Source of the DNA: Dermatemys mawii
Lineage: Eukaryota; Chordata; Testudines; Dermatemydidae
Direction of reading: 5' to 3'
Assembly: GCA_007922305.1 (NCBI GenBank)
Contig: ML677343.1
Location: forward strand, 35,619,758-35,683,757
Length of the DNA stretch: 64,000 bases
The position numbers and the translations under genes are program-made. The notes beneath the pieces are model-generated. The model was not told the DNA's origin, did not search any database, and saw nothing but the letters and a program-made list of their open reading frames with translations. Positions 1 through 10,664 of this stretch are shown one piece after another (positions within the stretch are counted from its first letter, which is position 1; each line of letters starts with the position of its first letter).

Positions 1-1140
1 CCCCCCCCCCCCCCCCCCCCGTGTCCTCTCCCTCCAGTGCCTAGTTGTCCCAAGGGACAGCCTAACTCTCCCTTCCTCCTCCAGCCTAACCTCAGGGTCT
101 CTTTCCCCCCAGGCCAGGCCAGCCCAGCTCCCCCCCCTTCTCTCTGTGTTCCCTCCCTGCAGCCAACCTAATTCTCCCCGTATCTCCTCCTTCCCGCCAC
201 CAGCTGAACCCACCCAACCAGTGAACCTCCCCAACCTTCTGTGTTTGCTCCCCCTGGCCAGCGTAACACCCCCATTCCTGTACCCCCTCCACTGGGACAT
301 TGTAACTGCCTTGGTCCTGTATCTGCACACCCCATCACATCCTGCATCCCTTCCCCCCACAGGCCTGTGTAACTTCCCCCCCACACCCATTATTCCATAT
401 CCCCTCCCCCACTGGCCCAGTGTAACCCACCCCACTCCTTCCCCTGCTCCTCCAGCCCCTCAGTCCTGTTTCTCCTACTTTTTTGGGCTAACATGACCTT
501 TCCCCCCCAACAATCCCATATGCTCTCTTCCACCATGCCAGCACAACTCCAACCTCCAACACCCAATTCCCGAACCCCCTTGTCCAATATCCTCTCTTGC
601 ACTGGGCCAGCATAAACAACCCCCCAATCCTCTTGTCATTCCCCCATCCCACCCTCTGGCAACTTAACCTCCACTCCTGGATGTCCTATGTTCCCTCCTC
701 CACCAGGCTAGTCCCTCTTCCACTGTCACCTGTCTTCTTCCCACCCACCACCTTGTGCCCCTCTCCTGTGCTTTTCTGGGTTAGCATAGCCCCTTCCTGT
801 CCCATAGACGCTTCCATGCAACCTTCATGTCCCAGCCCCATAAACCCACTTGCCCCATATTTCCTGTGAGCCTCTTGTCCATGTTCATGTCCTCCATTCA
901 TCTCATCTGCCTTATGTGACCCCCTTTCCCTATCAGCCTACTGGAAGAGCTTTCCGCAGAGACTGCACCCAGCTCCAGCGTAACCCACCTACCTGGAACT
1001 TTGCAGCCTTCTGGTCCCATTCTGTATGTCTCCCTCAGCTTCCCTGCTGGCCCATCATGAGCCCCTCCATCAACACCATCTCTCTCCTCTCAGTGCTGTC
1101 TCTCCCTCCAAGTTCCACCAGCTCCACATAGCCTCCCATA
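1..1140. repeat. Pyrimidine-rich degenerate tandem repeat, about 121-bp period
   Basis: The + strand is very C/T rich and opens with a C homopolymer. Short marks of the type GGCCAGxxTAAC recur, ending near 267, 306, 373, 426, 497, 547, 617 and 668. Steps alternate at about 70 and 51, so the higher-order period is about 120-124. The pattern decays before 260 and after 790. This looks like an old minisatellite. The overlapping frames on both strands here are products of base bias, not genes. Confidence 0.55.
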
Positions 1141-2724
1141 AACCATCCAACCCTATTGCCCTCTTTCCCTTGATTCCCATATAACTGGGGTGAGGACGGT
1201 GTGTACTGTTGCTCTGGTATTGCCCTTTCTTTGCTGAAAAGACAGCCTCCACCCCTGCTGCTTCAGTGGAGAACAGAAAAGCTTTCATACAAACAACATT
1301 GAAACAGAAAATTTTAAGGCTATTTACCTGAGATTGTGCCAGAACTTGAGGAAAAACTCATGAAATGTAATTTCCTTTCAAGACTGTATTGGGATGATAC
1401 CCGCATACACGGAGTAACACTGGGTTTGTCTGCACTCTTTACTCTGGTATTTCCTAAGCTGAGTGCAGTACTCTGCAGCTGTAATGCAAGGAGCTGAGGT
1501 GTCCTGTTCATGAATTTTTATTTAGTGTTTGTGGATAGCCCCATAGTTATGTCTGTCTAGCTCCTTGCAGAGAGAAAAGCCACAGTCCCCGCCTAGAGCC
1601 GTTTACAGCAAGCTGCAGGTGCAAATTTTGCTGGCAGTGGAATGGTCTTCAGTGATGGATCCTGGGACTGTTTCAGAGTCCCTCCTTCAAGGGTTTGTTG
1701 AGCTCTTTCTCAAGCCATATGCTGTGGTGTTATGCAGATGCTGATTTTTGGGTGTGGACTAATTCTTGAAAGTCTTTCTCAAAATCAGTCTTTATCACCT
1801 TGAACATACTGATTTGTATATTCTGATTTTAAATGCTTTGTTGTGATTTATTGTAGTGCTTGGTATGTGAGATGTTTGATGAAGAGCTGTGGAAACACTA
1901 ACAGTGTCTTTAGAGGTAGTGTGTTGAGAGCAGAGCTTGACAAACATACTTGACATCTGTTTGCCTACTAGTCAGAGTGAAAAGTACCCTTGCCACCTTG
2001 GTTCCCTCAAGTCCAAGCAGTTCTGTAGTGTATTTTCACTGTAGTGAATTTTAATGGTCAGTCTTCAATTTAGCTTGCTTTTACATAATGACTTGCTGTC
2101 TGTCTTCTTGCCTTTTCTGGCTTCACTCCATTTTTTTCTCTTAATTTCTATATTATGGTTTCTGGTTTTCAGTGGCTGTTTCCTCTTTTTTCTCTTCCCC
2201 TCTCCCACTCCATCCCTTTCTCTCTCTTCACTTACACTGTATGCACTATACTTTTAACTTTTGTCTTTCCCACTCAGCTGCTAGATTTTCTCTCCTTTTC
2301 CTTACCCACACTCTGTGCTGATCCACTCTCTCATCCATGAAAGCATTAACAGACACTGAAGAGCTTGGTTAGAGAGGAGAGCTCAAATAAAATTAGAGAC
2401 TCTGCTCTTATATGTTGCCCCACAACACAAATCCTCCTCCATCTCTCCTATATGCTGGGAAAGGAGAGAATATTTAAATTACTACACGGATGTGATTCCT
2501 AGATGTTTAGGGATTCCTGTTTCCCACTAGTAGGCTTATGATAAATTTGAGATTTCACCCTAGGATAATAGAAGGGAGAATGAGCATTTTCTTTCTCACA
2601 TTTGTCTGCTCCCAACGCAGTCTCCTGTCAGCTCTAAGAAGAGGGTCTCTGCTAATTTACCCCTTTCCTAGCTGCCTCCATGTTTTTGTTCTCTTCCTCC
2701 CCAATGAATAAGTCATAACTTTCC
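1141..2724. other. No recognised feature
   Basis: Unique-looking AT-rich non-coding sequence. I see no exon, clear repeat family or RNA gene. Short frames in 2054-2340 come from a T-rich stretch. Confidence 0.5.
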
Positions 2725-2883
2725 CTTGCTGTTACTCTTAGATTTGCCAAGCATCAGAGATTGATAAGATTCTTGTCAGCTTCATTGTTGCTCATAGAGT
2801 TCTGAATAGCAGCAATTGAAAATTGATGAGACTGGTCATTTGTCACGTGACAGCTGGGCAAAACTAAGAGTAACAACAGAGGG
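2725..2883. mobile_element. Small inverted-repeat element (MITE-like)
   Basis: A 5' arm starting CTGTTACTCTTAGATTTGCC (2729) is matched in inverse by GGCAAAACTAAGAGTAACAACAG (2857-2879), with few mismatches, around a core of about 110 bp. No clear target duplication was found and the family is unknown to me. Confidence 0.45.
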
Positions 2884-3834
2884 ATTGGAGTTGTCTGTCT
2901 GCAGACTTAGAAACAAGTACTTTATTTGTCAACTTTCTAAATCTAAACAAAATATAATCTTTTGAAACTGTGAGTGCTAGAAACTTTTAAAAATGAATGC
3001 TTTAAATTCTGTGAAAGTTCTTTGCAGGATTCCTGGTGACAGGAAAATTTAGCACTGACTTTGAATGGATTTTTCATCCCTTATTGTGGAGGAAGAATTG
3101 CATAGTTCTATATTGCTTTAAAAATTGGCTTTTGATTTATAGTTGTTCCTATAATAACGCACATCTTTTTGGTGAAGGAGATTAAAATTAACCAGTGTTG
3201 AATGTCTTGTTCTTGATCATATTCTGATCTTTCCTGGGCCATGTGGATCTTTAGTGCACATGTTTACTCTGGTGGCAAACACTGTATTGTTGGATTAGGG
3301 TTAACAGGTCTGGGAAGTAAATATCTGAGTCCAAATGATCAAATCTAGCCCAGGTTACTAGTGTCCAAAAGGCATTGCCCTCTGATATGACTGCATGGTG
3401 TCCTCTGTGAAATAAGTGGGATGCCTCAGTCCAGTTGCCTATTGGCCACTGTTCATGTACAAATGAGACTAACTGGCAGAGGCTAAGAGATCGGCAATCC
3501 ATTCAATCCTTAGCCTAAGCTGGATTATGGTGGTGCTTCCCAGTTTATGGCTGAAATGACCCGATGTGAAAAAACGTACATTAATGCTGCCTAAGATGTG
3601 ACTTTTCTGTAGAATGAGGAGTCTGAGCCTCTGGGCTTTCAGTCTGGCACTTTTCCCTGGTGTTAACTCTTTAAAGAAAGACGGATCTTCTCTCATGCTG
3701 TAATACCACATAAAGGATTTGGGGGTCTGTTTGGAAAGTAAAAGGGTTGGTTTGCACATAGCTGAACAGTAAACAGGCCACCCGACTGTGTTATAAATTA
3801 GCTGGTTGAGAGGTCAGAATTAGATGAGAACAGT
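2884..3834. other. No recognised feature
   Basis: Non-coding. The minus-strand frames at 3251-3502 and 3469-3759 resemble no protein I know and lack splice or conservation cues. Confidence 0.5.
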
Positions 3835-4060
3835 ATGGCATGGTCTGTGGTGACTAGAGCATGTGACTGGGAGCCAGGAATTTTGGAGTTCTAATCCTGT
3901 CTTTGCCACTTATTTGTTGTGTGGCCTTGGACAAATTGCTTCCCCTCTCTGTTTCTTCATTTCTCAACTTGTAAAATGTGGATAATATTTAGCTGCTTGC
4001 CTTGTGGGGTGTTGTGAGGGTTAGCATTTGCAAAGAACTATGTGTAATAGCAAAGTGTTA
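3835..4060 (+). repeat. MIR SINE
   Basis: Carries the MIR core order: GACTAGAGCATGTGACTGGG, a GGAGTTCTAATCCTG segment, CTTGGACAAATTGCTTC, and TGTAAAATGTGGATAATATT near the 3' end. An ancient amniote SINE. Confidence 0.8.
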
Positions 4061-4095
4061 CTATTATGGAAGAAATTCATGAGAAGGGTGACTCA

Positions 4096-4358
4096 GAGTA
4101 CGTCTACACTGCAGTTAGAAACCTGTGCCTGGCCTGTGCCAGCTGACTAGGGCTCCTGGATTATAGACTTCCAGGATTAATTGCAGTGTAGACTTCAGGA
4201 TTGAACAGGGGGACCTCTGAGATCCTCCCACCCTCCAGGGTCCTAGAGCTGGGGCTCAACCAGAGCCCTGAAGTCTACGTTTCAATGAAACAACCCTGTG
4301 AGTCAAGTCAAGTGGCACGGGCCAGCCGCAGGTGTGTGATTGCAGTATAGACATACCC
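4096..4358. mobile_element. Harbinger-type miniature element
   Basis: Termini GAGTACGTCTACACTGCAG and TGCAGTATAGACATACCC form a terminal inverted repeat, flanked by TCA at 4093-4095 and 4359-4361, a 3-bp duplication of the Harbinger type. It contains no ORF. The same end motif recurs at 11292, 12701 and 13416. Confidence 0.65.
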
Positions 4359-4361
4359 TCA

Positions 4362-5938
4362 AAGTACAAATACATCCTGCTTGTTTTTGGAAATCCAAGT
4401 GAGAATTATAGTTTAATTTGATTGAGATACAGTTGTTCACGAATGGGAACCATATCAAACTTCCCCATCCACTGCCTCTAATCTGATATCTTCCTGGGCC
4501 TGGCATATGGTAGGATTCAGCTGATGGCAGCAAGCAAAAGTGAGTTAGGGCTGCATTCATTTTAGCTAAAACATAAGATTTATGCAAGTTAGAAATCACA
4601 GAGAAGTGGGTCTCTTTTCTCACCCCCAACTTCTAGACAGTGGGATTTTTCCTTGCAGAAGACTTCTGTGCTTTGTTCAGTTTACTTGTAAATATTAGTG
4701 AGGATGAGACTTCCACTTCCTGCCAGAGATTATTAAAGATCTTGCTTGCAGGAATGTTTCCTGATATGTAACCATCTTGTCCCATGTTACTCCCATGTGT
4801 GCAACCCAAAGTAGCATTGTCTCTTTTTGTTGCCATATCACATTTTAAACTCTGTTTTCTTTCCTGCCACTCTGGTCTCTTGGCACTGCTACTTTCCAAA
4901 CTTCACTGTTCCATTAAATAATATTTGTTACAATATTTCCCAAGAGAGAGTAGCTGCTGTCTTTTCAGGCTGAATTCCATTTTTTATTTCCTGATCATTT
5001 TTCTTCTGGAAGACTTTTCATATTGCCTTTTACTTCTGAGATGCTAGCAACATTTCTCAGGTTAGTATCTTCTGTTAAGCATAACCTGCTGTTTGTCTCC
5101 TTTCTGTATAAATATTGAAAAAATGGACTAAATACAGACCCCTGCTGTATTCTGTTAGATCTCTTCTGTAACTTGATACATTCATGTTGGCAATCTGCAT
5201 TTACTGTCCTTGAGCCACTTTTCAAGGCATGTGGAAGTACACCTGTTCAAGACAGTTGGAAATCAGTAGGATTTAGTCAGATGCTGCTTATTATCCTGTA
5301 TTGTAGTCTAGAGATGTCTGCTTCATTCTCTTTACCCATCAAGGGCTTGATCCTACACCACTGAGGTATGGTGGAATTATGGTATTGACTTCAGTGGGAA
5401 CTAGATCAGCCTGTGATTTTGTGTTGAAACAAAAAAACTGGTTGGCTTGAGTGGTGCAGTTTTTCTGCATAGTCAGGGTAAAATAACTGATTTTAAAAAG
5501 AAAAATCATTCATTTAAATCTGAGTGAGGTAATTTACTTGAAAAATTGTGCTACTGGAATCTCAGATTATAAATTTGAACTATAAACATTTTTTAAAAAT
5601 GCCACTGCTGTTAGGGTGCCTTATTTGAATTTTAGAAAATTATCTGCAAAAACCAAAATATTGAAAATGAACAGGTATGTAATTAAACTCTCACAAATAG
5701 TCCTATTAACTTCAATGTGACTGACTACTTATGTGCTTTGTGTTTGCAACATTAAGGCCTAAAATTTGTATTTTTATTAAAAAGGAAAATCTTTATTGGT
5801 GAACCCACGGAGGGTGGAGGGGTTAAGAACTGCAGTGACCATAGTTAGCCCTGACTGCTTACACCTGTAGTGCCTGTCAAGCCTGTAAGATCAACTGCTC
5901 TCACCTGGGGAGAGAAGCCTTGCTGAGCCAGCAACTGA
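4362..5938 (-). repeat. Weak L3/CR1-like remnant (about 4640-5240), otherwise unassigned
   Basis: Between about 4640 and 5240 the minus strand resembles diverged L3/CR1 3' segments (for example a TGTGCAACCCAAAGTAGCATTG-like region on the + strand). The resemblance is faint. The rest of the interval is AT-rich with nothing I can assign. Confidence 0.3.
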
Positions 5939-5952
5939 GGCTTGGTCTACAC

Positions 5953-6266
5953 CAGAGGCGCTCAGCCTTTTTATTTTTGTGCCCCTTCCAACATGCTATG
6001 AAAACCTCCATGGCCCCGCACCTGTGTTTCTGCGTATCCAGTAGATTAAAAGTCATGGCTGGCATTACGGGTAGCAAGCAGGGCAATTGCCTGGGACCCC
6101 ATTCCAGGGGAGGCTACACAAAGCTAAATTGCTTAGATTTTGGCTTAAACTCCACACAGCTTGGGTTTTCTGCCCTGAGCCCCAGTGATCTAACATTAGC
6201 CCTACTCTCTGCCCTGAAACCTGTTGTGGAGCCGTGGAGCCACGGACCCCTGGCTGAGAAATGCTG
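5953..6266. mobile_element. Non-autonomous hAT element
   Basis: Ends CAGAGGCGCTCAGCC and GGCTGAGAAATGCTG are inverted relatives. Flanks GTCTACAC (5945-5952) and GTCTACAT (6267-6274) are an 8-bp target duplication with one mismatch. The interior is non-coding. Confidence 0.75.
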
Positions 6267-6305
6267 GTCTACATCCACACCGTTATGTTGACCTAACTCT
6301 GTAGT

Positions 6306-6479
6306 TTAAGATTAGCAGCTGTGTTAGTCTGTATCCATAAATAAAATAAGGAATTCTTGTGGACCTTAGAGACTAACCAGTTTATTTCAGCATCAGCTTT
6401 GGTGGGCTATAGCCCACAAAAGCTTATGCTGAAGTAAACTGGTTAGTCTCTAAGGTGCCACGAGTATGCCTTGTTTTAT
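6306..6479. mobile_element. Fold-back Penelope-like tail insertion
   Basis: Flanked by an exact 12-bp duplication TAACTCTGTAGT (6294-6305 and 6480-6491). The core is a hairpin: a 40-nt arm ending GGTGGGCT pairs at about 37 of 40 positions with the arm starting AGCCCACAAAAGCTTATGC. The right arm carries the tail motif GGTTAGTCTCTAAGGTGCCA, also seen at 25315. Assignment to the Penelope-like class is by inference from the related fragment at 8030-9369. Confidence 0.6.
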
Positions 6480-6529
6480 TAACTCTGTAGTATAGACCAA
6501 GTCTTACTTCCTTCCATGAGTTGTTGGGT

Positions 6530-6645
6530 AGCATTGCTTTGTGCTGTTAAACAGCAGCTGTCTTCTTTGAGCAATTAATCTGGCTAAAGCATTTTGAGAT
6601 CCTCAGGGTTGGAAGGCACTATATAAATGTAAGCTATTTAATACA
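6530..6645 (+). repeat. MIR 3'-end fragment
   Basis: AAGCATTTTGAGATCCTC followed by GGAAGGCACTATATAAATG matches the usual MIR 3' tail wording. Confidence 0.55.
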
Positions 6646-6766
6646 AGAAACTTTCTGTTTAGGAGTCTACTGTTAAATTCTTGAGGATGTTGGCAGGACT
6701 TGTTCAGGTCATTATTAAGTGTAAGTCCTTCCCTCTGAACATTTGGTGAAGGTATAGGCTCTAGCA

Positions 6767-7609
6767 CAGGGGTGGGCAAACTTTTTGCCCCTCGGGCCAC
6801 ATTGGGTTTGTGAAATTATATCGAGGGCCGGGTAGGGAAGGCCCCGCCCCCATTTTCCGCCCCCACCTGCCCCCTGAGAATCCCTGACCCATTCATCAAC
6901 CCCCCCACCTTGTCCCCTGACTCCCCCTTCCACAGACCCCTAACCACCCCCCAGGACCCCACTCCCTACCCAGTTCCCCTCTTCCCTGTCCCCTGACTGC
7001 TCCCACCCCTATCCACCTTCCAGCCCCCTAACCACCACCCCAGAACCCCACCCCCATTCAACCAACCCTGCTCCCTGACTGCCCTCTTCAAATTCCCACA
7101 ACCACCACCACTCTGGAACCGCCCCCATCCCACCTCTTACCATAGCAGCCCCAGTCCCCAGAGCTCTGCCTGCGTGGCGTGGCTCCAGGGCAGGGGCGAC
7201 TGCACGGCGTGGCTCCGGGGGAGGGGCGAGTGCGCAGCCCCAGCCCCTGGGGAGTTCCGCACACGGTGCTGCTCTGGGGGAGAGGCCAGCGCGCAGCCCC
7301 GTCCCCCAAAGCGCTTCCCGTGCCGCTCCGGGGAAGGGGCGAGCGCACAGCCCCGACCCCTGGGGCGCTCCCCACGCGGCGCGGCTCCAAGGCAGGGGGC
7401 AGGCAGTCCCAGTCCCCAGAATGCTCCCTGTACGGTGCAGCCCCAGAGCTCGCGGTGTGGCTCCGGGGGCGGGGGGAGGCATGCAGCCCCGGCCCCCAGA
7501 ACACTGCCAGCAGGGCTCTGGGGGAGGGGCCAGGGGCGGGCTCCGCGGGCCGGATGGGACGGTCTCGCGGGCCGGATGTGGCCCGCGGGCTGTAGTTTGC
7601 CCACCCCTG
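6767..7609. mobile_element. CpG-rich non-autonomous hAT element (843 bp)
   Basis: The 16-bp ends CAGGGGTGGGCAAACT and AGTTTGCCCACCCCTG are perfect inverted repeats. An exact 8-bp duplication CTCTAGCA flanks it (6759-6766 and 7610-7617). The interior from about 7140 is extremely GC- and CpG-rich, so it would register as a CpG island and yields long overlapping frames on both strands. Those frames resemble no transposase or cellular protein. Confidence 0.93.
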
Positions 7610-7617
7610 CTCTAGCA

Positions 7618-8029
7618 TGAAGGTGACTCATTGCTAAGTATAGTAGGAGTGAAAAGGACAAAGACTGGAGGAGTGGTAAACTATGGTAGAGTTAGCATTG
7701 GGCAACCCACTTCCAGTGTTTGCAAAATCCACTTGCCAGCAGGGCATGGGAAACGTTCTTTGGTGAATGGTGATGAGGAGAGGACGGAACTAAACTATCA
7801 ACTTCTGCAGACTTGAAGCTTTCATTTAAAAAAAAATGCTGCCATTTATGGCTGTAAAGAGCCTTTTGCAAAGTGAATATGAATCAATGCTGGTTTTGAT
7901 TCTGAAGTCTGCAGACGTGTCTAGTGCTTTTACTGCAGCTTAGCTTTGGTGAGCAGCAGATGGAAATTGATGATCTCTGGTTGGATTGGTGCTTGTCAGG
8001 ACACTCCATGCAGTGGTGAAACTGACAAG
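7618..8029. other. No recognised feature
   Basis: Non-coding, ordinary composition, no repeat I can name. Confidence 0.45.
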
Positions 8030-8117
8030 AATCATGTTAGAGAGGTGTGAGAGGTAACGTGCACCAGCTTCTGTTAGTGAAAGAGAGACTTTCAGGCTTA
8101 TACAGAGTTCTTCAGGT

Positions 8118-8842
8118 CTGGGAAAGCTACACTTGCAAGTTAGAGTGCATTAAAGCAGCCCTGGGCACCCTAACTCCCAATGTGTCCAAACTGGCAAGGC
8201 ACTTAGAGCACCTGGACTCTGCAGCTGGAGCACTCCTGGTAATCCACCATGAGAAGTATAAAGCTTGCTGTGCCCAGGCTGAATGGCCAGGCATCAGTGT
8301 GAAGGAGGTGTTGCATTACTGCACTGTGGTTGTCCCATAATCCCCTGAAATCAAGTGGCCACTCTTCTCATTGTTTTGAAATCAGGCTACAGGAATGCAG
8401 ATATCCCCTTTCAAAGCTCTGTTTCTAACAGCAGGCATGCTTATCTGCTCTGGGACAAAGCAAACCATTAGTGTGGAATGCTGCTGTTGTGAGTGTGTGT
8501 GAGGGAGGGGGTGAGGCTGGGGAGAAGAGTCTGCTACTGTCTGAATTTACAAGACAGCATGCTGACATGCTTTTAGCACCTCAAAACACACTGTCAGCAC
8601 CCACACAGCGCACACTCTGTCACACTCCAGCCCCCCTCCCATTTGAAAAGCACATTGCAGCCACTTGAACATTGGGATAGCTACCACAATGCACTGCTCT
8701 TTGTGGCATTGCAAGAGCTGCTAATGTGGACATGCCAGTGCTCTTGCAGCTGACAGTGTAAATCCAGGGCAGTGTTTTTGCTGTTGCAGTCTCTTAAAGC
8801 TGATTACTCCTAGCGCTCTACATCTGCAAGTGTAGCCGTGCC
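8118..8842. mobile_element. Harbinger-type miniature element inside the Penelope-like fragment
   Basis: Ends GCTACACTTGCAAGTTAGAG (8126) and CTACATCTGCAAGTGTAGC (to 8836) are inverted copies, and outer bases add a few more matches. No transposase is encoded. The frame at 8047-8340 crosses the 5' boundary and is not a gene. Confidence 0.6.
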
Positions 8843-9043
8843 TCAGTGTTACAGCTATATAGAAGGTTGGTACAGATTGTTAAGCATAAGAAGTTAACAC
8901 ATGGCAAGAGATGTTCAGGGTGAAGTTGGCATTTAACACCTCTGCAGTAATAGGAAAAGGAGAGTTAGTAGGTTACAGATGGTTGTAGGGAACCATAAAT
9001 TCAATGAGAGTTCATGATTTTAGTGTCTTGCAAAGTTATGAAT

Positions 9044-9369
9044 TTAAGTGTTGTGCAGGTTTCCTTTGAGGATAAAGACTGAGAGGTCAGATCTGGAGGA
9101 ATAGTTTTGTGAAAAGTATTCTTCGCCTGTGGGTAACGTAATGTTTGTCATATTATTTTTCTGTGTGAGTGCATTTGAGTGTGTAGTGATTGGTTTCCAC
9201 CACATAGTTGTTGGGGCATTTAGTGCACAGGGTGAGGTACCCCACATGATAGTCATGTGTAGGTCCCATGGATTTTGAAGGGTGTGCTGTGGGGAGTATT
9301 GATCATGGTAGCAGTAGAGAGATCTATAGGTTTTAAGAATCATGTTCGTTTCACGTTGTTGCTGTATAG
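9044..9369 (-). pseudogene. Remnant of a Penelope-like GIY-YIG endonuclease domain
   Basis: On the minus strand around 9185-9230 one frame reads GYLTLCTKCPNNYVVET, which fits the PLE pattern of a Y-L-x-x-C-x-K-C run followed by Y-V-G-E-T, with the Gly replaced by Val. After a frame change, 9060-9130 reads EYFSQNY...SDLSVFILKGN, resembling the downstream histidine-rich helix region of the same domain. Stops and a frameshift show that it is dead. The domain call is from motif memory and needs a profile search. Confidence 0.5.
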
Positions 9370-9566
9370 CAGGCCTGCACAACACATGGCCCGGGGGCCA
9401 AATGTGGCCCGCACAGGCTCACTGTGTGGCCCGCGGGGGGTGAGTAGGGGTGGGGTAAGCCAAGTGGTGGGGTGAGTGGAAGCAGATGGGGGCGGGGCTT
9501 TTCGGCCCGCAGCTGGATTTTTTTCAGTAATATGGCCCTCGCTGCTTTCCGAGTTGTGCAGGCCTG
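9370..9566. mobile_element. Short hAT-type element (197 bp)
   Basis: Perfect 14-bp ends CAGGCCTGCACAAC and GTTGTGCAGGCCTG, with an exact 8-bp duplication CTGTATAG at 9362-9369 and 9567-9574. The interior has repeated GGCCCG motifs. It sits at the edge of the Penelope-like fragment. Confidence 0.9.
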
Positions 9567-9574
9567 CTGTATAG

Positions 9575-10660
9575 GAAAGCACTGTAGCTAGAGCAGAGAT
9601 TCCAATGTTCCCTTATTTTCCATAATCCTAATTTTTACATGTAATTACAAAATTGTTAATTCAGCCTTAAATCTACTAATTTTGCAAGAATGTACCTTTT
9701 ATGTGAAAATGGGTGTCACTTTCCATCATTCAGGTCTGATGAACACACAAATAGTGGTGCAGGAGGCAGAGGTACAGTAAGTGGAAATGTAATTCCTGGC
9801 AGAAGTCATAAGGCAGAGGAGAGGGGAAAATTGCAGGGGTATGTCAGCACAGGGCTTTCACTTCGATGGGTAGCCTTAGTCCTTAGGCTAGTCAGATACA
9901 CTTCTTAATCACTAACTATGATGCACAAGGTATAACAGAGTACAGGAGAAATAGGGAGCGGGGGAATGTACGCTTTTTAATCTTTCTCTGGTACTTACAT
10001 GGCCCAGGCACAGGCTGGCTTGCCCTTTAAGAAAAGCTAGGCCCACTTTGGCCCATGATTTAGCAGTTACCACTCAACCTTACCCATGATCTAGTGTTCT
10101 AGCCACACAGAGGCAGTTAATGATTCTGGCTGGGTTAATGGAGTTAGACTGACCTCAGCTGCAGAGGACTACTTAAGTAAAACTGGAGAGCTCAGTCTAG
10201 GGGGAGAGACTGCTGAGAAGGCAGAATTCTTCTGTAGGAAGGAGAACCCACAGAGAGCAGGATAGGCTCCTGTAAGGGGAACGCTGAAATAAGGCCTGCA
10301 AAGATCAGGGAGATAGCTAAGGGAAGCTGCCAGAGCCCCTGGTAAAGGAGGCAGCAGGGGAATCCTGTTGAAGAAGCAGCAAGATAAGAGAAGCTCTTCA
10401 GGGGCCAGGAAGCAGAAGGTTATAGTGTAGCCTGGGAGGGGCAGATGTATTATTAGCTTGGGCATTTGATTTGGATTTTTCAGTTGGATCTTTTGTTATG
10501 CTGGAGGGAGACTAAAGTTTGTGACTTGGCCAACCCATGAAGACCCTGTGAAAGGCAGACAACTAGTAGGGGGCACCAGGGGTGGGGACCCCATACAGCA
10601 TTGCATCCTGACCTAAGGGGGCACTCCAGGTGGGGAGTGCGGTTCTTTACACACCCTCAT
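9575..10660. other. No recognised feature
   Basis: No exon or RNA gene seen. A purine-rich stretch at 10160-10620 could be part of an LTR, but I found no paired ends. Confidence 0.4.
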
Positions 10661-10664
10661 CACT

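Larger units (their letters stand above)
5939..6504. mobile_element. Harbinger-type MITE carrying two later insertions
   Basis: Outer ends GGCTTGGTCTACACC and GTATAGACCAAGTC are inverted copies. Inside lie a hAT element (5953-6266) and a fold-back Penelope-like insertion (6306-6479), each with its own target duplication. The stack therefore records three successive insertions. Confidence 0.6.
8030..9369 (-). mobile_element. Penelope-like retroelement fragment, interrupted
   Basis: Read on the minus strand: a GIY-YIG-like coding remnant (about 9050-9369), a non-coding 3' stretch (8840-9050), then the tail at 8030-8125 with the order CTGAAGAACTCTG, a GAAAG core and ACAGAAGCTGG. The tail family recurs as a fold-back at 31955-32158. 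A Harbinger-type element (8118-8842) sits inside. The 5' part and reverse transcriptase are missing. Confidence 0.6.

Noticed and set aside
146..1131. Pro/Ser-rich frames at the window start
   Set aside because: Product of a pyrimidine-rich tandem repeat. No splice sites or conserved residues.
4900..5300. Possible exon of another gene on the minus strand
   Set aside because: The text fits a diverged L3/CR1 remnant better, and the frames are short.
7009..7661. Long Pro/Arg/Gly-rich frames of 140-176 codons on both strands
   Set aside because: They overlap each other in several phases and lie within a hAT element with exact ends. High GC removes stop codons. No domain resemblance.
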